DNA of 25,402 nucleotides from Spyradocola sp034113365 (GTDB lineage: Bacteria > Bacillota > Clostridia > Christensenellales > UBA1750). Below the pieces are notes generated by a model, which was not told where the DNA came from, did no database searches, and was given only the letters and a program-made list of their open reading frames with translations. The stretch spans positions 1 through 25,402 of the forward strand of contig JAXEXP010000087.1 in the NCBI GenBank assembly GCA_034113365.1, written 5' to 3'. The translations under genes and the position numbers were made by a program. Below are positions 1 to 7,636 of this stretch, in pieces (positions within the stretch are counted from its first letter, which is position 1; every line of letters starts with the position of its first letter).

Positions 1-1
1 A

Positions 2-940
2 ACCCTGCGGCCCACCTACCGGCTGTCCATCGGCGTGCCGGGCAAGTCCAATGCCTTCGAGATCTCCCGCAAGCTGGGCCTGCCGGAGGAGATCATCGAC
101 AGCGCCAAGGAGAAGCTCAGCGGCGACCAGGTGCGCTTCGAGGACGTGATCGCCAACGCCGAATACCACCGCCAGATCGCCGAGAAGGAGCGCAAGCTGG
201 CCGAGGAGGCCCATCTGGAGACCCAGAGGCTGCGCGACGAGGCCGAGAAGCTGCGCAGCGACCTTGCCGCCCACCGGGAGCGCGACCTGCGCAAGGCCAA
301 GGACGAGGCCCGGCGCATCCTCCAGCGCGCCCAGCGGGAATCCGAGCAGCTGATCGCCGACCTGAAAAAGAAGAACAGCGGCGAATTGAAGGAGCACGAG
401 CTGCACGCCATGCGCGCAAAGCTCCAGTCCGCCATCGACGAGAACGCCGAGAAGATCGAGGTTCCCGCAGGCGTGGGCGAGGTTCCCAAGACCGTGCAGG
501 TGGGCGACACCGTGGAGCTTACAAACCTCGGCACGAAGGCAACAATCCTGACCCTGCCCGATTCCAAGGGCGAGTGCACGGTGCAGGCCGGTGCGCTGAA
601 GCTGAAGGCAAAGCTGAAGGACATGCGCACCGCCCAGCCCGACAAGCCGAAGAAGCAGCCCAAATCCGGCAACCGAATCCATGTGGCTCCACGCCCGGTA
701 GAGACCGAGTGCGACGTGCGCGGCTGCAACCTGGAGGAGGCGCTGATGGCGGTGGATCTGTTCCTGGACGGCGCGGTGCTCAACCGCCTGCGCAGCGTGA
801 GCATCATCCACGGCAAGGGCACGGGCATCCTGCGCGCGGGCATCCACAAGCACCTCAGGACCCACGCCGCCGTGAAGGAGTTCCGCCTGGGCCGCTACGG
901 CGAGGGCGAGGACGGCGTGACCATCGTGACGCTGAAGTGA
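2..940 (+). CDS. mutS2: MutS2 family protein, C-terminal part (5' end outside window)
   Basis: The frame is open from the window edge, so the start is missing; about 312 residues remain. The visible N-terminal part (TYRLSIGVPGKSNAFEIS) matches the end of the MutS-type ATPase domain. A long charged coiled-coil rich in Glu, Lys and Arg follows (about residues 30-140), then a linker. The last 80 residues are a Smr domain with the signatures CDVRG and IIHGKGTGILR. MutS2 proteins lack mismatch-recognition domains. They are linked to suppression of recombination and, in Bacillus, to rescue of collided ribosomes; the Smr domain is the nuclease-type module. The gene ends in TGA, and no T-tailed terminator separates it from the response regulator promoter. 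Identification is firm; the specific role here is inferred from the family. Confidence 0.95.
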   Translation, partial: TLRPTYRLSIGVPGKSNAFEISRKLGLPEEIIDSAKEKLSGDQVRFEDVIANAEYHRQIAEKERKLAEEAHLETQRLRDEAEKLRSDLAAHRERDLRKAKDEARRILQRAQRESEQLIADLKKKNSGELKEHELHAMRAKLQSAIDENAEKIEVPAGVGEVPKTVQVGDTVELTNLGTKATILTLPDSKGECTVQAGALKLKAKLKDMRTAQPDKPKKQPKSGNRIHVAPRPVETECDVRGCNLEEALMAVDLFLDGAVLNRLRSVSIIHGKGTGILRAGIHKHLRTHAAVKEFRLGRYGEGEDGVTIVTLK

Positions 941-952
941 CTTCCGCCCCAT

Positions 953-997
953 TGTTCAAGGAATGTTCACAGGCGGTTCACGCCTGCATGGTAAATT
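953..997 (+). promoter_or_regulatory. Triple TTCA direct repeat and candidate promoter of the two-component operon
   Basis: Three boxes, TGTTCA (953-958), TGTTCA (964-969) and GGTTCA (975-980), sit exactly 11 bp apart, which is one helical turn. Eleven bases after the last box is an extended -10, TGG-TAAATT (989-997), with no recognisable -35 at the right distance. Tandem repeats with 11-bp spacing upstream of a promoter lacking a good -35 are typical of activation by OmpR/PhoP-type regulators. The last box is also the loop of a 6-bp inverted repeat (CAGGCG / CGCCTG, 970-986). That the site is bound by the regulator encoded just downstream is inference. Confidence 0.6.
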
Positions 998-1025
998 GAA
1001 ATGAAAGCTGAAAGGAGATGCGACC

Positions 1026-1712
1026 ATGCCGATGCTGAAAATTCTGCTGGTGGACGACGACCCCAACATCCGCCAGCTGGTGAACCTCTACCTGCAAAAG
1101 GAAGGCTTCGAGGTGATGATGGCCGACCGGGGCGACGAGGCGCTGAAGATGTTCAAGGCCTCCCCGCCGAACCTGATCCTGCTGGACATCATGCTGCCCG
1201 GCATGGACGGCTGGCAGGTCTGCCGCGAGGTGCGCAAGATCTCCAACATCCCCATCATCATGCTCACCGCCAAGGATGAGACCTTCGACAAGGTGCTGGG
1301 CCTGGAGCTGGGCGCGGACGACTACATGACCAAGCCCTTCGACCCCAAGGAGCTCATCGCCCGCATCAAGGCCGTGATGCGCCGCACGCAGACCGCCGTG
1401 GAGCCCGAGCGCGAGCTGGCCTTCCCCAACCTGGTCATCAACATGAGCACCTACCTGGTCACCTACAACGGCAAGGATATCGAGATGCCGCCCAAGGAGT
1501 TCGAGCTGCTCTACTTCCTCGCGTCGCACCCCAACAAGGTGTTCACGCGCGACCAGCTGCTCGAGCAGGTGTGGGGCTTTGACTACTTCGGCGACTCCCG
1601 CACCGTGGACGTGCACATCAAGCGCATCCGCGAAAAGCTGGTGGACTGCGAACAGTACGGCTGGCACATCAAGACCATCTGGAGCGTCGGGTATAAGTTT
1701 GAGGTGAAGTAA
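1026..1712 (+). CDS. OmpR/PhoP-family response regulator
   Basis: The protein has 228 residues, the usual size for the family. The receiver domain (about 1-120) carries the acidic pocket D10-D11-D12, phosphoacceptor D54 in LILLDIMLPGMDGW, T81 and K103 (MTKPF). The C-terminal winged-helix domain (about 130-226) includes PPKEFELLYFLASHP and the recognition region DSRTVDVHIKRIREKL. The start is supported by AAAGGAG eight bases upstream; an in-frame ATG two codons later is a weaker alternative. The stop codon lies one base before the sensor kinase start, so the two are cotranscribed. The repeat boxes just upstream suggest autoregulation. Its target genes probably include the downstream HtrA protease, from shared upstream boxes. 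Confidence 0.95.
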   Translation: MPMLKILLVDDDPNIRQLVNLYLQKEGFEVMMADRGDEALKMFKASPPNLILLDIMLPGMDGWQVCREVRKISNIPIIMLTAKDETFDKVLGLELGADDYMTKPFDPKELIARIKAVMRRTQTAVEPERELAFPNLVINMSTYLVTYNGKDIEMPPKEFELLYFLASHPNKVFTRDQLLEQVWGFDYFGDSRTVDVHIKRIREKLVDCEQYGWHIKTIWSVGYKFEVK

Positions 1713-1713
1713 C

Positions 1714-3156
1714 TTGTTTCATAAGCTGCTGCTGCGCATGTCCGTCAATTTCATGGCGGTGCTGATGATCGTGATGATGGTGCTGGGCGCGCTGATCTCG
1801 CGCTTTATGTGGGTCAACGAGCTCAACAGCGGCGTGGAGAGCATGAAGGCGGACGCGCAGGCCATCGCGCAGAACTATGAGTACCTCAACAGCTGGCAGA
1901 TCAGCTCCAAGGTGTTCATCGAGCGCATCAACGACGCGGCGCAGGATTCCTCCGTGTGGCTGCTCGACCGCAACGGCCTGCAGCTGAACATCACCGGCCT
2001 GGATGAGAACACCCCCAACCTCACCGACGACGACATGCGCGCCTACATGCAGACCGTGCTGCAGAGCGCCGAGCCCGTGGTGTTCCATGCGGGGTTTGAC
2101 AGCTACTTTGGCAAGAACCCCGTCATCACCGTGGCCATGCCGCTGAGCCTGCGCGGCGAGGCCGTGGGCGCGGTGTTCGTCCACAAAAAGCTGGAGCTCA
2201 TCAACACGGGCTTTCTGCCGCTGTTCCACGAGCTGTGGCTGGCAGCCATGATCGCAAGCGCGCTGGGCCTGGTGCTGACGGCCTACACCGCCGTGCGCAT
2301 CACCCGGCCGCTGACCGAGCTTGCCAATGCAGCCAAAAGGCTTGCGCAGGGCGATATGTCCGTCAAGGTGCGCGTCTATGCCGACGATGAGATCGGCGAG
2401 GTGAGCCGCGCCTTCAACAGCATGGTGGACGCGCTGCAGACCATGGAGGAGCAGCGCAAGGGCTTTGTCGCCAACGTCTCCCACGAGCTGCGCTCGCCCA
2501 TCACCTCCATCGCGGGCTACCTGCAGGGCATGCTGGATGGCACCATTCCTCAGGAGGAGCACCAGAAGTACATGCAGGTGGTCTACGACGAAACGCAGCG
2601 CCTCACGCGCCTCATCCGCGACCTGCTGGACCTGAGCCGCATCGAGTCGGGCAACGTGCCCATGAACCCCGTGGACTTCAACATCAACGAGCTGATGCGC
2701 CGCGTGCTCATCAAGTACGAGGGCCGGCTGGATGAGAAGAACATGGAGGTCGAGGCCGAGTTCGCCGACGAGCCCTGCATGGTGCACGCCGACATGGACC
2801 GCATCGAGCAGGTGGTGTCCAACCTGGTGGACAACGCCATCAAGTTCTGCGGGCAGTACGGCAAGCTGACGCTGGAGACGCGCTGGGAGGGCGCGGAGTG
2901 CGTCGTCACCGTCGCCGACGACGGCGCGGGCATCGACGAAAAGGACCTGCCGCACGTGTTCGACCGCTTCTACACCGTGGACAAGGCGCACACCGCGGGC
3001 AAGGGCACGGGCCTGGGCCTGTCCATCGTCAAGCAGATCCTGCTCCAGCACGGGCACGACATCACCGTCGAGTCCGTCAAGGGCGAGGGCACGCGCTTTG
3101 CCTTCCAGCTGGACCGCGCCAAGGAAAGCCAGAAAAAAAATGGAAATGCTTCATGA
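1714..3156 (+). CDS. Membrane sensor histidine kinase
   Basis: The protein has 480 residues and begins at a TTG codon preceded by GAGGTG, one base after the regulator's stop; ATG codon 9 is an alternative start. Order of domains: transmembrane segment at about 11-31, extracytoplasmic sensor region about 32-170, second transmembrane segment about 172-192, HAMP about 193-245, HisKA with phosphoacceptor H257 in FVANVSHELRSP, then the HATPase domain with N box NLVDNAIKF, G1 box DDGAGI and G2 box GKGTGLGLSI. All catalytic motifs are intact. Together with the response regulator this forms a PhoR/ResE-like pair. The stimulus is not visible in the sequence. The adjacency of an HtrA protease suggests envelope or protein-folding stress, which is inference. 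Confidence 0.95.
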   Translation: MFHKLLLRMSVNFMAVLMIVMMVLGALISRFMWVNELNSGVESMKADAQAIAQNYEYLNSWQISSKVFIERINDAAQDSSVWLLDRNGLQLNITGLDENTPNLTDDDMRAYMQTVLQSAEPVVFHAGFDSYFGKNPVITVAMPLSLRGEAVGAVFVHKKLELINTGFLPLFHELWLAAMIASALGLVLTAYTAVRITRPLTELANAAKRLAQGDMSVKVRVYADDEIGEVSRAFNSMVDALQTMEEQRKGFVANVSHELRSPITSIAGYLQGMLDGTIPQEEHQKYMQVVYDETQRLTRLIRDLLDLSRIESGNVPMNPVDFNINELMRRVLIKYEGRLDEKNMEVEAEFADEPCMVHADMDRIEQVVSNLVDNAIKFCGQYGKLTLETRWEGAECVVTVADDGAGIDEKDLPHVFDRFYTVDKAHTAGKGTGLGLSIVKQILLQHGHDITVESVKGEGTRFAFQLDRAKESQKKNGNAS

Positions 3157-3202
3157 ATGTTCAAACAGCGTTCACAGATTTGCAATCTGTGCGGTCTATA
3201 CT
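3150..3202 (+). promoter_or_regulatory. TTCA repeat boxes and promoter of the HtrA gene
   Basis: TTCA boxes occur at 3160-3163 and 3171-3174 (11 bp apart), with a third at 3150-3153 (10 bp earlier) overlapping the end of the kinase gene. They match the boxes before the response regulator (TGTTCA then GTTCAC). A good -10, TATACT, lies at 3197-3202 without a matching -35 at 17 bp, so activation is likely needed. The distance from the last box to the -10 is 22 bases here against 11 at the regulator promoter, that is, one extra helical turn. Confidence 0.55.
3173..3191. promoter_or_regulatory. Perfect 8-bp dyad between the TTCA boxes and the -10 of the HtrA promoter
   Basis: CACAGATT and AATCTGTG form a perfect inverted repeat around a 3-base centre (TGC). 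It spans the place where the -35 would be and overlaps the last TTCA box. No T run follows, so it is a poor terminator. An operator for a second regulator is the likelier reading, but no binding protein can be named. Confidence 0.4.
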
Positions 3203-3239
3203 GTAAGTAAATCAAGAGGCAGCAAGGAGGCGTCTTGGA

Positions 3240-4541
3240 ATGAGCAACTTCAATGATTATAACAATTATGACAACCGCGGCAGCCGCAGGGGCGGCAATG
3301 CCGTTGTGCTGATCTCCGTCGCGCTGGTCATGCTGATGCTGGGCGCTTTGATCGGCGTTGTGATCTATCAGGGCGTGGATAAGCAGGAGCAGGCCGTGCT
3401 GGGCAGCGAGGTGACCACGCAGCAGCCCACCGCCACGCCTGATGCCACCCCCGAGCCCACGCCGCAGGCGACGCCCGAGAGCACGGTGCAGGCGCAGCTG
3501 CCCGCAGGTACGGCCGTGACCACGCTCTCCGCCTTCTCCGACCAGATCGCGGACGTGGTGGCCGCCGCGCAGAACAGCGTCGTGGGCATTCACAATTACC
3601 AGATGGTGACCATCAATAACAACAACAGTTACGGCGGCTGGCCCTTCTACTACTATTACTACGGCGGCGGCCAGAACGGTCAGAACGACCAGCAGCCCGA
3701 GCAGGTGGAGCAGCTGGCGGGCTCCGGCTCCGGCGTCATCTATTCCTCCGACGGCTATGTGATCACCAACTACCACGTGGTGGAGGGCGCGTCCCGCGTC
3801 ACCGTGCTGCTGGGTGAGGAGGAAGTGGACGCCAAGGTCATCGGCTATGACTCCGTGCAGGACATCGCGCTGCTCAAGGTGGACCGCACCGGCCTGCCCG
3901 CAGCCAAGGTGGGCGATTCCGCTGCGGTGCGCACTGGTGAGTTCGTCATCGCCATCGGCTCGCCCCTGGGCGACGAGCTTGCGGGCACCACGACGTTCGG
4001 CATGGTCAGCTACGCCAACCGCACGCTGGACATCGACGGCGCGCTGGTGACCATGATCCAGACCGACGCGGCCATCAATTCCGGCAACTCCGGCGGCGCG
4101 CTGCTCAACGTCGACGGCGAGGTCATCGGCATCAACTCCAGAAAGACCTCCGGTTCCACCACTTCGGGCGCGACCATCGAGGGCATCGGCTTTGCCATCC
4201 CCATCAATGAGGTGCGCGCCACCGTCGACGAGCTGATCGCCACGGGCAAGATCACCCGCCCCGGCCTGGGCATCACCGGCCAGGAGGTCACCGGCTACTA
4301 CAACATGGTGCCCAGCGGCATCATGGTCGCCACCATCACCGAGGGTTCTCCCGCGGACAAGGCCGGCATGCAGGTGCAGGACATCATCACCGCCATCGAC
4401 GGCAAGGAGATCTCCACCCTCAGCGAGCTGCGCGCGGCGCTCTACGCGCATAAGATCGGCGATACCATCACCGTCACGGTGTTCCGCGAGAGCAAGAGCA
4501 TCGATCTGACCGTGACGCTCGCAGAGCTCGTGCAGGACTAA
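3240..4541 (+). CDS. HtrA/DegP-like membrane-anchored serine protease with PDZ domain
   Basis: The protein has 433 residues; the start has AAGGAGG about nine bases upstream. A short basic N-terminus precedes one membrane segment (about 21-42). A Pro/Thr-rich linker (TPDATPEPTPQATPEST) leads to a trypsin-like domain with triad H179 (TNYHVV), D208 (QDIALLKVD) and S284 (NSGNSGGALL). One PDZ domain fills about residues 345-430. The layout fits a cell-surface quality-control protease of the Bacillus HtrA/HtrB type, facing the outside. Before the catalytic His is an unusual Asn-, Tyr- and Gly-rich loop with five Tyr in a row (137-141), at the position of the DegP LA loop. Upstream boxes suggest control by the adjoining two-component system. 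A terminator follows directly. Confidence 0.95.
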   Translation: MSNFNDYNNYDNRGSRRGGNAVVLISVALVMLMLGALIGVVIYQGVDKQEQAVLGSEVTTQQPTATPDATPEPTPQATPESTVQAQLPAGTAVTTLSAFSDQIADVVAAAQNSVVGIHNYQMVTINNNNSYGGWPFYYYYYGGGQNGQNDQQPEQVEQLAGSGSGVIYSSDGYVITNYHVVEGASRVTVLLGEEEVDAKVIGYDSVQDIALLKVDRTGLPAAKVGDSAAVRTGEFVIAIGSPLGDELAGTTTFGMVSYANRTLDIDGALVTMIQTDAAINSGNSGGALLNVDGEVIGINSRKTSGSTTSGATIEGIGFAIPINEVRATVDELIATGKITRPGLGITGQEVTGYYNMVPSGIMVATITEGSPADKAGMQVQDIITAIDGKEISTLSELRAALYAHKIGDTITVTVFRESKSIDLTVTLAELVQD

Positions 4542-4556
4542 AATTTAAATCCCATG

Positions 4557-4590
4557 CGGGAGGCCTGATAACAGGTCTCCCGTTTATTTT
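4557..4590 (+). terminator. Rho-independent terminator after the HtrA gene
   Basis: CGGGAGGCCTG (4557-4567) pairs with CAGGTCTCCCG (4572-4582) around an ATAA loop, with one G-U pair. TTTATTTTT follows, giving a typical intrinsic terminator. Confidence 0.9.
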
Positions 4591-4603
4591 TAACAGAAAT
4601 GCG

Positions 4604-4633
4604 TTGTTTCCGGCTTTTGCACTGTGCTATACT
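4604..4633 (+). promoter_or_regulatory. Candidate promoter of the methyltransferase gene
   Basis: TTGTTT (4604-4609), an 18-base spacer and TATACT (4628-4633) fit a housekeeping sigma promoter. The TGTGCTATACT block is shared with the DUF1836 promoter near 8240 on the other strand. Confidence 0.6.
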
Positions 4634-4685
4634 GCCAATAAAGGCGTAAACTGCTATTTGTTTTTTCAACTGGAGGAATTGAATC

Positions 4686-5702
4686 ATGACCTATGCGGTG
4701 CTGCTTTGGCCGCATGCCAATGTGCGCTACTTTGAATCCATCAAGACCCTCGCCGCGGCGGAGCTGCGCGTGATGCTGCGCGCTGTGTGCGGGGAGACGG
4801 AGGTCGCGCCCTGCCGCATGGGCGGGCTGGAGCTGCTCACCTTTGAGGCCGGCGAGCCCGACGCGCGCATGCGCAGCTTGCTTGCGATGATGTCCAGCGC
4901 CTACGCGGTGTTCGAGGTGCGCGGCGAGGCGCTGATCCCGCTGATGCCCGGCGGCGACCTGCGCTTTGGCGGCGACCTGTCCGGCGTGCTCAAGTACAAG
5001 GGCAAGACCAACGAGATGTTCACCGGCCTGCTGCTCAACCTGGCGGTGTTTTCCTCGGATTTTGCGCAGAAGTTCGACAAGCCCCTGTCCGTGCTCGACC
5101 CCATGTGTGGCCGCGGCACCACGCTGTTTGAGGGCCTGCGCCGCAACTGGGACATGAGCGGCGTGGAGATCGACAAGACCGACGTGGGGGAGCTGACGCG
5201 CTTTGTCAAGAAGTACGCCGAGTACAACCACTTAAAGCACAAAATGGAGTCCGCGTCCATGACCGTGGAGGGTAAAAATGCGGGCGCCAGGACCCGCTTT
5301 ACACTCGCCGAGAACAACGCGGCCTTCAAGGCGGACCCGCGCACCCTCACCGTGACGCTGGGCGATACGCTGCTGACCGACCGCTTCTACAAGGGCCGCT
5401 GCTTCCACGCGCTGGCCTGCGACCTGCCCTACGGCGTGCAGCACGAGAGCCGCGACGGCCAGAGCCGCGTCAGCCTCGACAAGCTGATGGCCCGCGCGCT
5501 GCAGGCGTGGAAAAAGACGCTCTTCCCCGGCGCGGCGGTGGCGCTGTCCTTCAACGCCAACACCCTGCCGCTGACCGACGCCCGCGAGATGCTCGCAACA
5601 GCCGGCTTCGAGCCGCTGACCGGCGGTCCCTACGACGGGCTGAGTCACTGGGTGGAGCAGGCCATCACCCGCGACGTTGCCGTGGCGCGCTTCCCCGGAT
5701 AA
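4686..5702 (+). CDS. TRM11/UPF0020-like SAM-dependent RNA methyltransferase
   Basis: The protein has 338 residues and a start supported by TGGAGGAA upstream. Residues about 135-150 carry the SAM-binding motif I (LDPMCGRGTTLFEG, with D138), followed by the acidic ribose-binding end GVEID. The catalytic motif IV reads DLPYG at 246-250, as in TRM11 and UPF0020 enzymes that methylate N2 of guanosine in tRNA or rRNA. The N-terminal about 120 residues are poorly conserved and no clear THUMP domain is visible. The target is probably tRNA or rRNA, which is inference from the motif type. The gene stands alone between a terminator and the rho leader, with its own promoter. Confidence 0.8.
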   Translation: MTYAVLLWPHANVRYFESIKTLAAAELRVMLRAVCGETEVAPCRMGGLELLTFEAGEPDARMRSLLAMMSSAYAVFEVRGEALIPLMPGGDLRFGGDLSGVLKYKGKTNEMFTGLLLNLAVFSSDFAQKFDKPLSVLDPMCGRGTTLFEGLRRNWDMSGVEIDKTDVGELTRFVKKYAEYNHLKHKMESASMTVEGKNAGARTRFTLAENNAAFKADPRTLTVTLGDTLLTDRFYKGRCFHALACDLPYGVQHESRDGQSRVSLDKLMARALQAWKKTLFPGAAVALSFNANTLPLTDAREMLATAGFEPLTGGPYDGLSHWVEQAITRDVAVARFPG

Positions 5703-5873
5703 ATCAAAGCCGAACGCATCTTTTCATTGAAACAGCCTTTCATTCAAAAGCCCATTCATGCCGCGGTTGACGCATAAAACCGCATTCTTACGGCATAGAA
5801 TATAGAGCGCCCCCGTCTTTCCGGGAGCAAAATGCACTTCTGTTTTGCCCATCTGTTGAAAGGAGAATCATCC
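5703..5873 (+). other. Leader region of rho with three TTCAT repeats
   Basis: This 171-base gap holds TTCATT at 5723, TTCATT at 5739 and TTCATG at 5755, that is, three direct repeats exactly 16 bases apart. TTGACG at 5767-5772 could be a -35, but the nearest -10-like words (TAGAAT at 5796, TATAGA at 5801) are too far away. No promoter can be assigned with confidence. rho genes are often autoregulated through their leader, but nothing here proves it. Confidence 0.3.
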
Positions 5874-7394
5874 GTGACATTTCAGGAACTGGAAGCCATG
5901 AAGCTGCAGGAGCTGCGCGCGATGGCCAAGGAGCTGGGCGTGGATTCGCCCACCACCTTCCCCAAGCGCGAGCTCGTGCTCAAGATCATGGAGAAAAACG
6001 GCGTGCTGGTGGACGAGAGCGAGCTGCCCGCGCCCCCCAAGCGCCGCGGCGGCCGCCCCAAAAAGGAGCCGGGCGACGCGACCGGCTTTGTGGAGTACGT
6101 CGCCCCACAGCCGGCGCAGGAGCCTGCTGCGCCCGCCTTCCGCCCGCGCTCAGGGCTGCAGCCCATTGCGGATGAGCAGCTCGACCCCGAGGTCACCCAG
6201 CTGCTCAGCGACGGCGACTGCGAGGACTGCGAGGGCATACTGGAGATCACCGCGGAGGGCTTCGGCTTTCTGCGCGCGCAGAACTACCTGCCCGGCCCGC
6301 ACGACATCTACGTGGCCAATACCCAGATCCGCCGCTTTGAGCTCAAGACGGGCGACAAGGTGAGGGGCAAGGCGCGCACGCACAACGAGGGCAAGAAGTT
6401 CCGCGCACTGCTCTACATCACCAGCATCAACGACCGTCCGCCCGAGGAGGCGCTCGACCGCCGCTGCTTCGACGACATGACGCCCATCTTCCCCAACCAG
6501 CGCTACACGATGGAGCGCGAGGGCGGCGAGCAGGACCTCGCGCTGCGCATCATCGACCTGATCGCGCCGGTGGGCAAGGGCCAGCGCGCGCTCATCGTCG
6601 CCCCGCCCAAGGCCGGCAAGACCATTTTAATGAAAAAGCTGGCCAACTCCATCTCGCAGAACTACCCCGAGGCCAAGCTCATGGTGCTGCTCATCGACGA
6701 GCGCCCCGAGGAAGTGACGGACATGCAGCGCTCCATCAGCGGCGAGGTGATCTATTCCACGTTCGACGAGCTGCCCGAGCACCACACCCGCGTGGCCGAG
6801 ATGGTGTTTGAGCACGCGCAGCGCCTGGTGGAGCAGGGCCGCGACGTCGTCATCCTGATGGACTCCATCACGCGCCTTGCCCGGGCCTATAACCTGGTCA
6901 TCCCGCCCACCGGCCGCACGCTCTCCGGCGGCCTCGACCCGGGAGCGCTGCACAAGCCCAAGCGCTTCTTCGGCGCGGCGCGCAACATCGAGCAGGGCGG
7001 CTCGCTGACCATCATCGCCACCGCATTGATCGAGACGGGCAGCCGCATGGACGACATCATCTACGAGGAGTTCAAGGGCACGGGCAACATGGAGATCCAC
7101 CTGGACCGCAAACTGTCCGAAAAGCGCATCTTCCCGGCCATCGACCTCAACAAATCCTCCACCCGCCGCGAGGACCTGCTGCTGACCAAGGAGGAGCTGG
7201 ACTGCGCCTTCAGCATCCGCAAGCTGCTCTCCTCGGCCAATACCTCCGACGCCACCGACCAGCTGCTCTCCCTGATGAGCAAGACCGCCACCAATCGCGA
7301 CTTCATCACCCGCATGCGCGACTGGATGAGCCTCTACGAAAAGCAGGGCTACACCTTCGGCAGCCAGGCCGGCTCGCGCTACGACAAGGGCTGA
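5874..7394 (+). CDS. rho: Transcription termination factor Rho
   Basis: The best start is GTG at 5874, with AAAGGAGA seven bases upstream. This gives 506 residues; an ATG at 5832 in the same frame lacks a ribosome site. The N-terminal helical domain (about 1-45) is followed by a low-complexity linker containing KRRGGRPKK (56-64). A cold-shock-like RNA-binding domain spans about 105-185 (GILEITAEGFGFLRAQN). The ATPase domain has Walker A APPKAGKT at 243-250, Walker B VVILMD ending at D330, and later Rho-specific segments such as GGSLTIIATALIETGSRMD and DLNKSSTRRED. Rho is a hexameric helicase that ends transcription of untranslated RNA. All motifs are intact. The linker makes the protein longer than E. 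coli Rho (419). Confidence 0.97.
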   Translation: MTFQELEAMKLQELRAMAKELGVDSPTTFPKRELVLKIMEKNGVLVDESELPAPPKRRGGRPKKEPGDATGFVEYVAPQPAQEPAAPAFRPRSGLQPIADEQLDPEVTQLLSDGDCEDCEGILEITAEGFGFLRAQNYLPGPHDIYVANTQIRRFELKTGDKVRGKARTHNEGKKFRALLYITSINDRPPEEALDRRCFDDMTPIFPNQRYTMEREGGEQDLALRIIDLIAPVGKGQRALIVAPPKAGKTILMKKLANSISQNYPEAKLMVLLIDERPEEVTDMQRSISGEVIYSTFDELPEHHTRVAEMVFEHAQRLVEQGRDVVILMDSITRLARAYNLVIPPTGRTLSGGLDPGALHKPKRFFGAARNIEQGGSLTIIATALIETGSRMDDIIYEEFKGTGNMEIHLDRKLSEKRIFPAIDLNKSSTRREDLLLTKEELDCAFSIRKLLSSANTSDATDQLLSLMSKTATNRDFITRMRDWMSLYEKQGYTFGSQAGSRYDKG

Positions 7395-7404
7395 CGCAAA
7401 GCAA

Positions 7405-7438
7405 CGCCCCCGAAGCGTTTTTCAGCGCTTCGGGGGCG
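7405..7438. terminator. Strong 13-bp hairpin after rho, without a T run
   Basis: CGCCCCCGAAGCG and CGCTTCGGGGGCG pair perfectly around an 8-base loop that contains TTTTT. Neither strand has a T tract after the stem. It may protect the 3' end of the mRNA or weakly stop transcription. It lies between the convergent rho and DUF1836 genes. Confidence 0.55.
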
Positions 7439-7504
7439 AATGTGTAAAATCATACTCTCAGACTATCGAAAAACCTATGCGGACAGCAGCGGTATACAAC
7501 CCAT

Positions 7505-7552
7505 GGCTTCCCCTTGAGGGGAAGCTGTCGCCCGCAGGCGACTGATGAGGTG
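7505..7552 (+). repeat. Structured 48-nt repeat, copy 1
   Basis: This copy has stem 1 GCTTCCCC-TTGA-GGGGAAGC (7506-7525), stem 2 GTCGCC-CGCA-GGCGAC (7527-7542), then TGATGAGGTG. GGTG can pair with CACC a few bases later as a third stem. The same core returns at 10645, 10824 and 20549 in the same orientation. It lies between the 3' ends of rho and the DUF1836 gene. A related upstream flank (ATGCGGACAGCA) is shared with copies 2 and 3. The rest of the 7395-7636 gap shows no gene. Confidence 0.85.
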
Positions 7553-7636
7553 TCCGTCCAGCACCAGCTCCGCCCTAGACGCACTCAAGTCACGCCGTGC
7601 GACCGTCCGGCAGTGCTTTTTTGACAAGCTGCAAGG

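Noticed and set aside
7535..7560. CTGATGAG in the 48-nt repeat resembles the conserved core of a hammerhead ribozyme
   Set aside because: The leading C belongs to stem 2, no GAAA follows in the right place in all copies (GGAAG or TGAAG instead), and no cleavage-site stem is evident.
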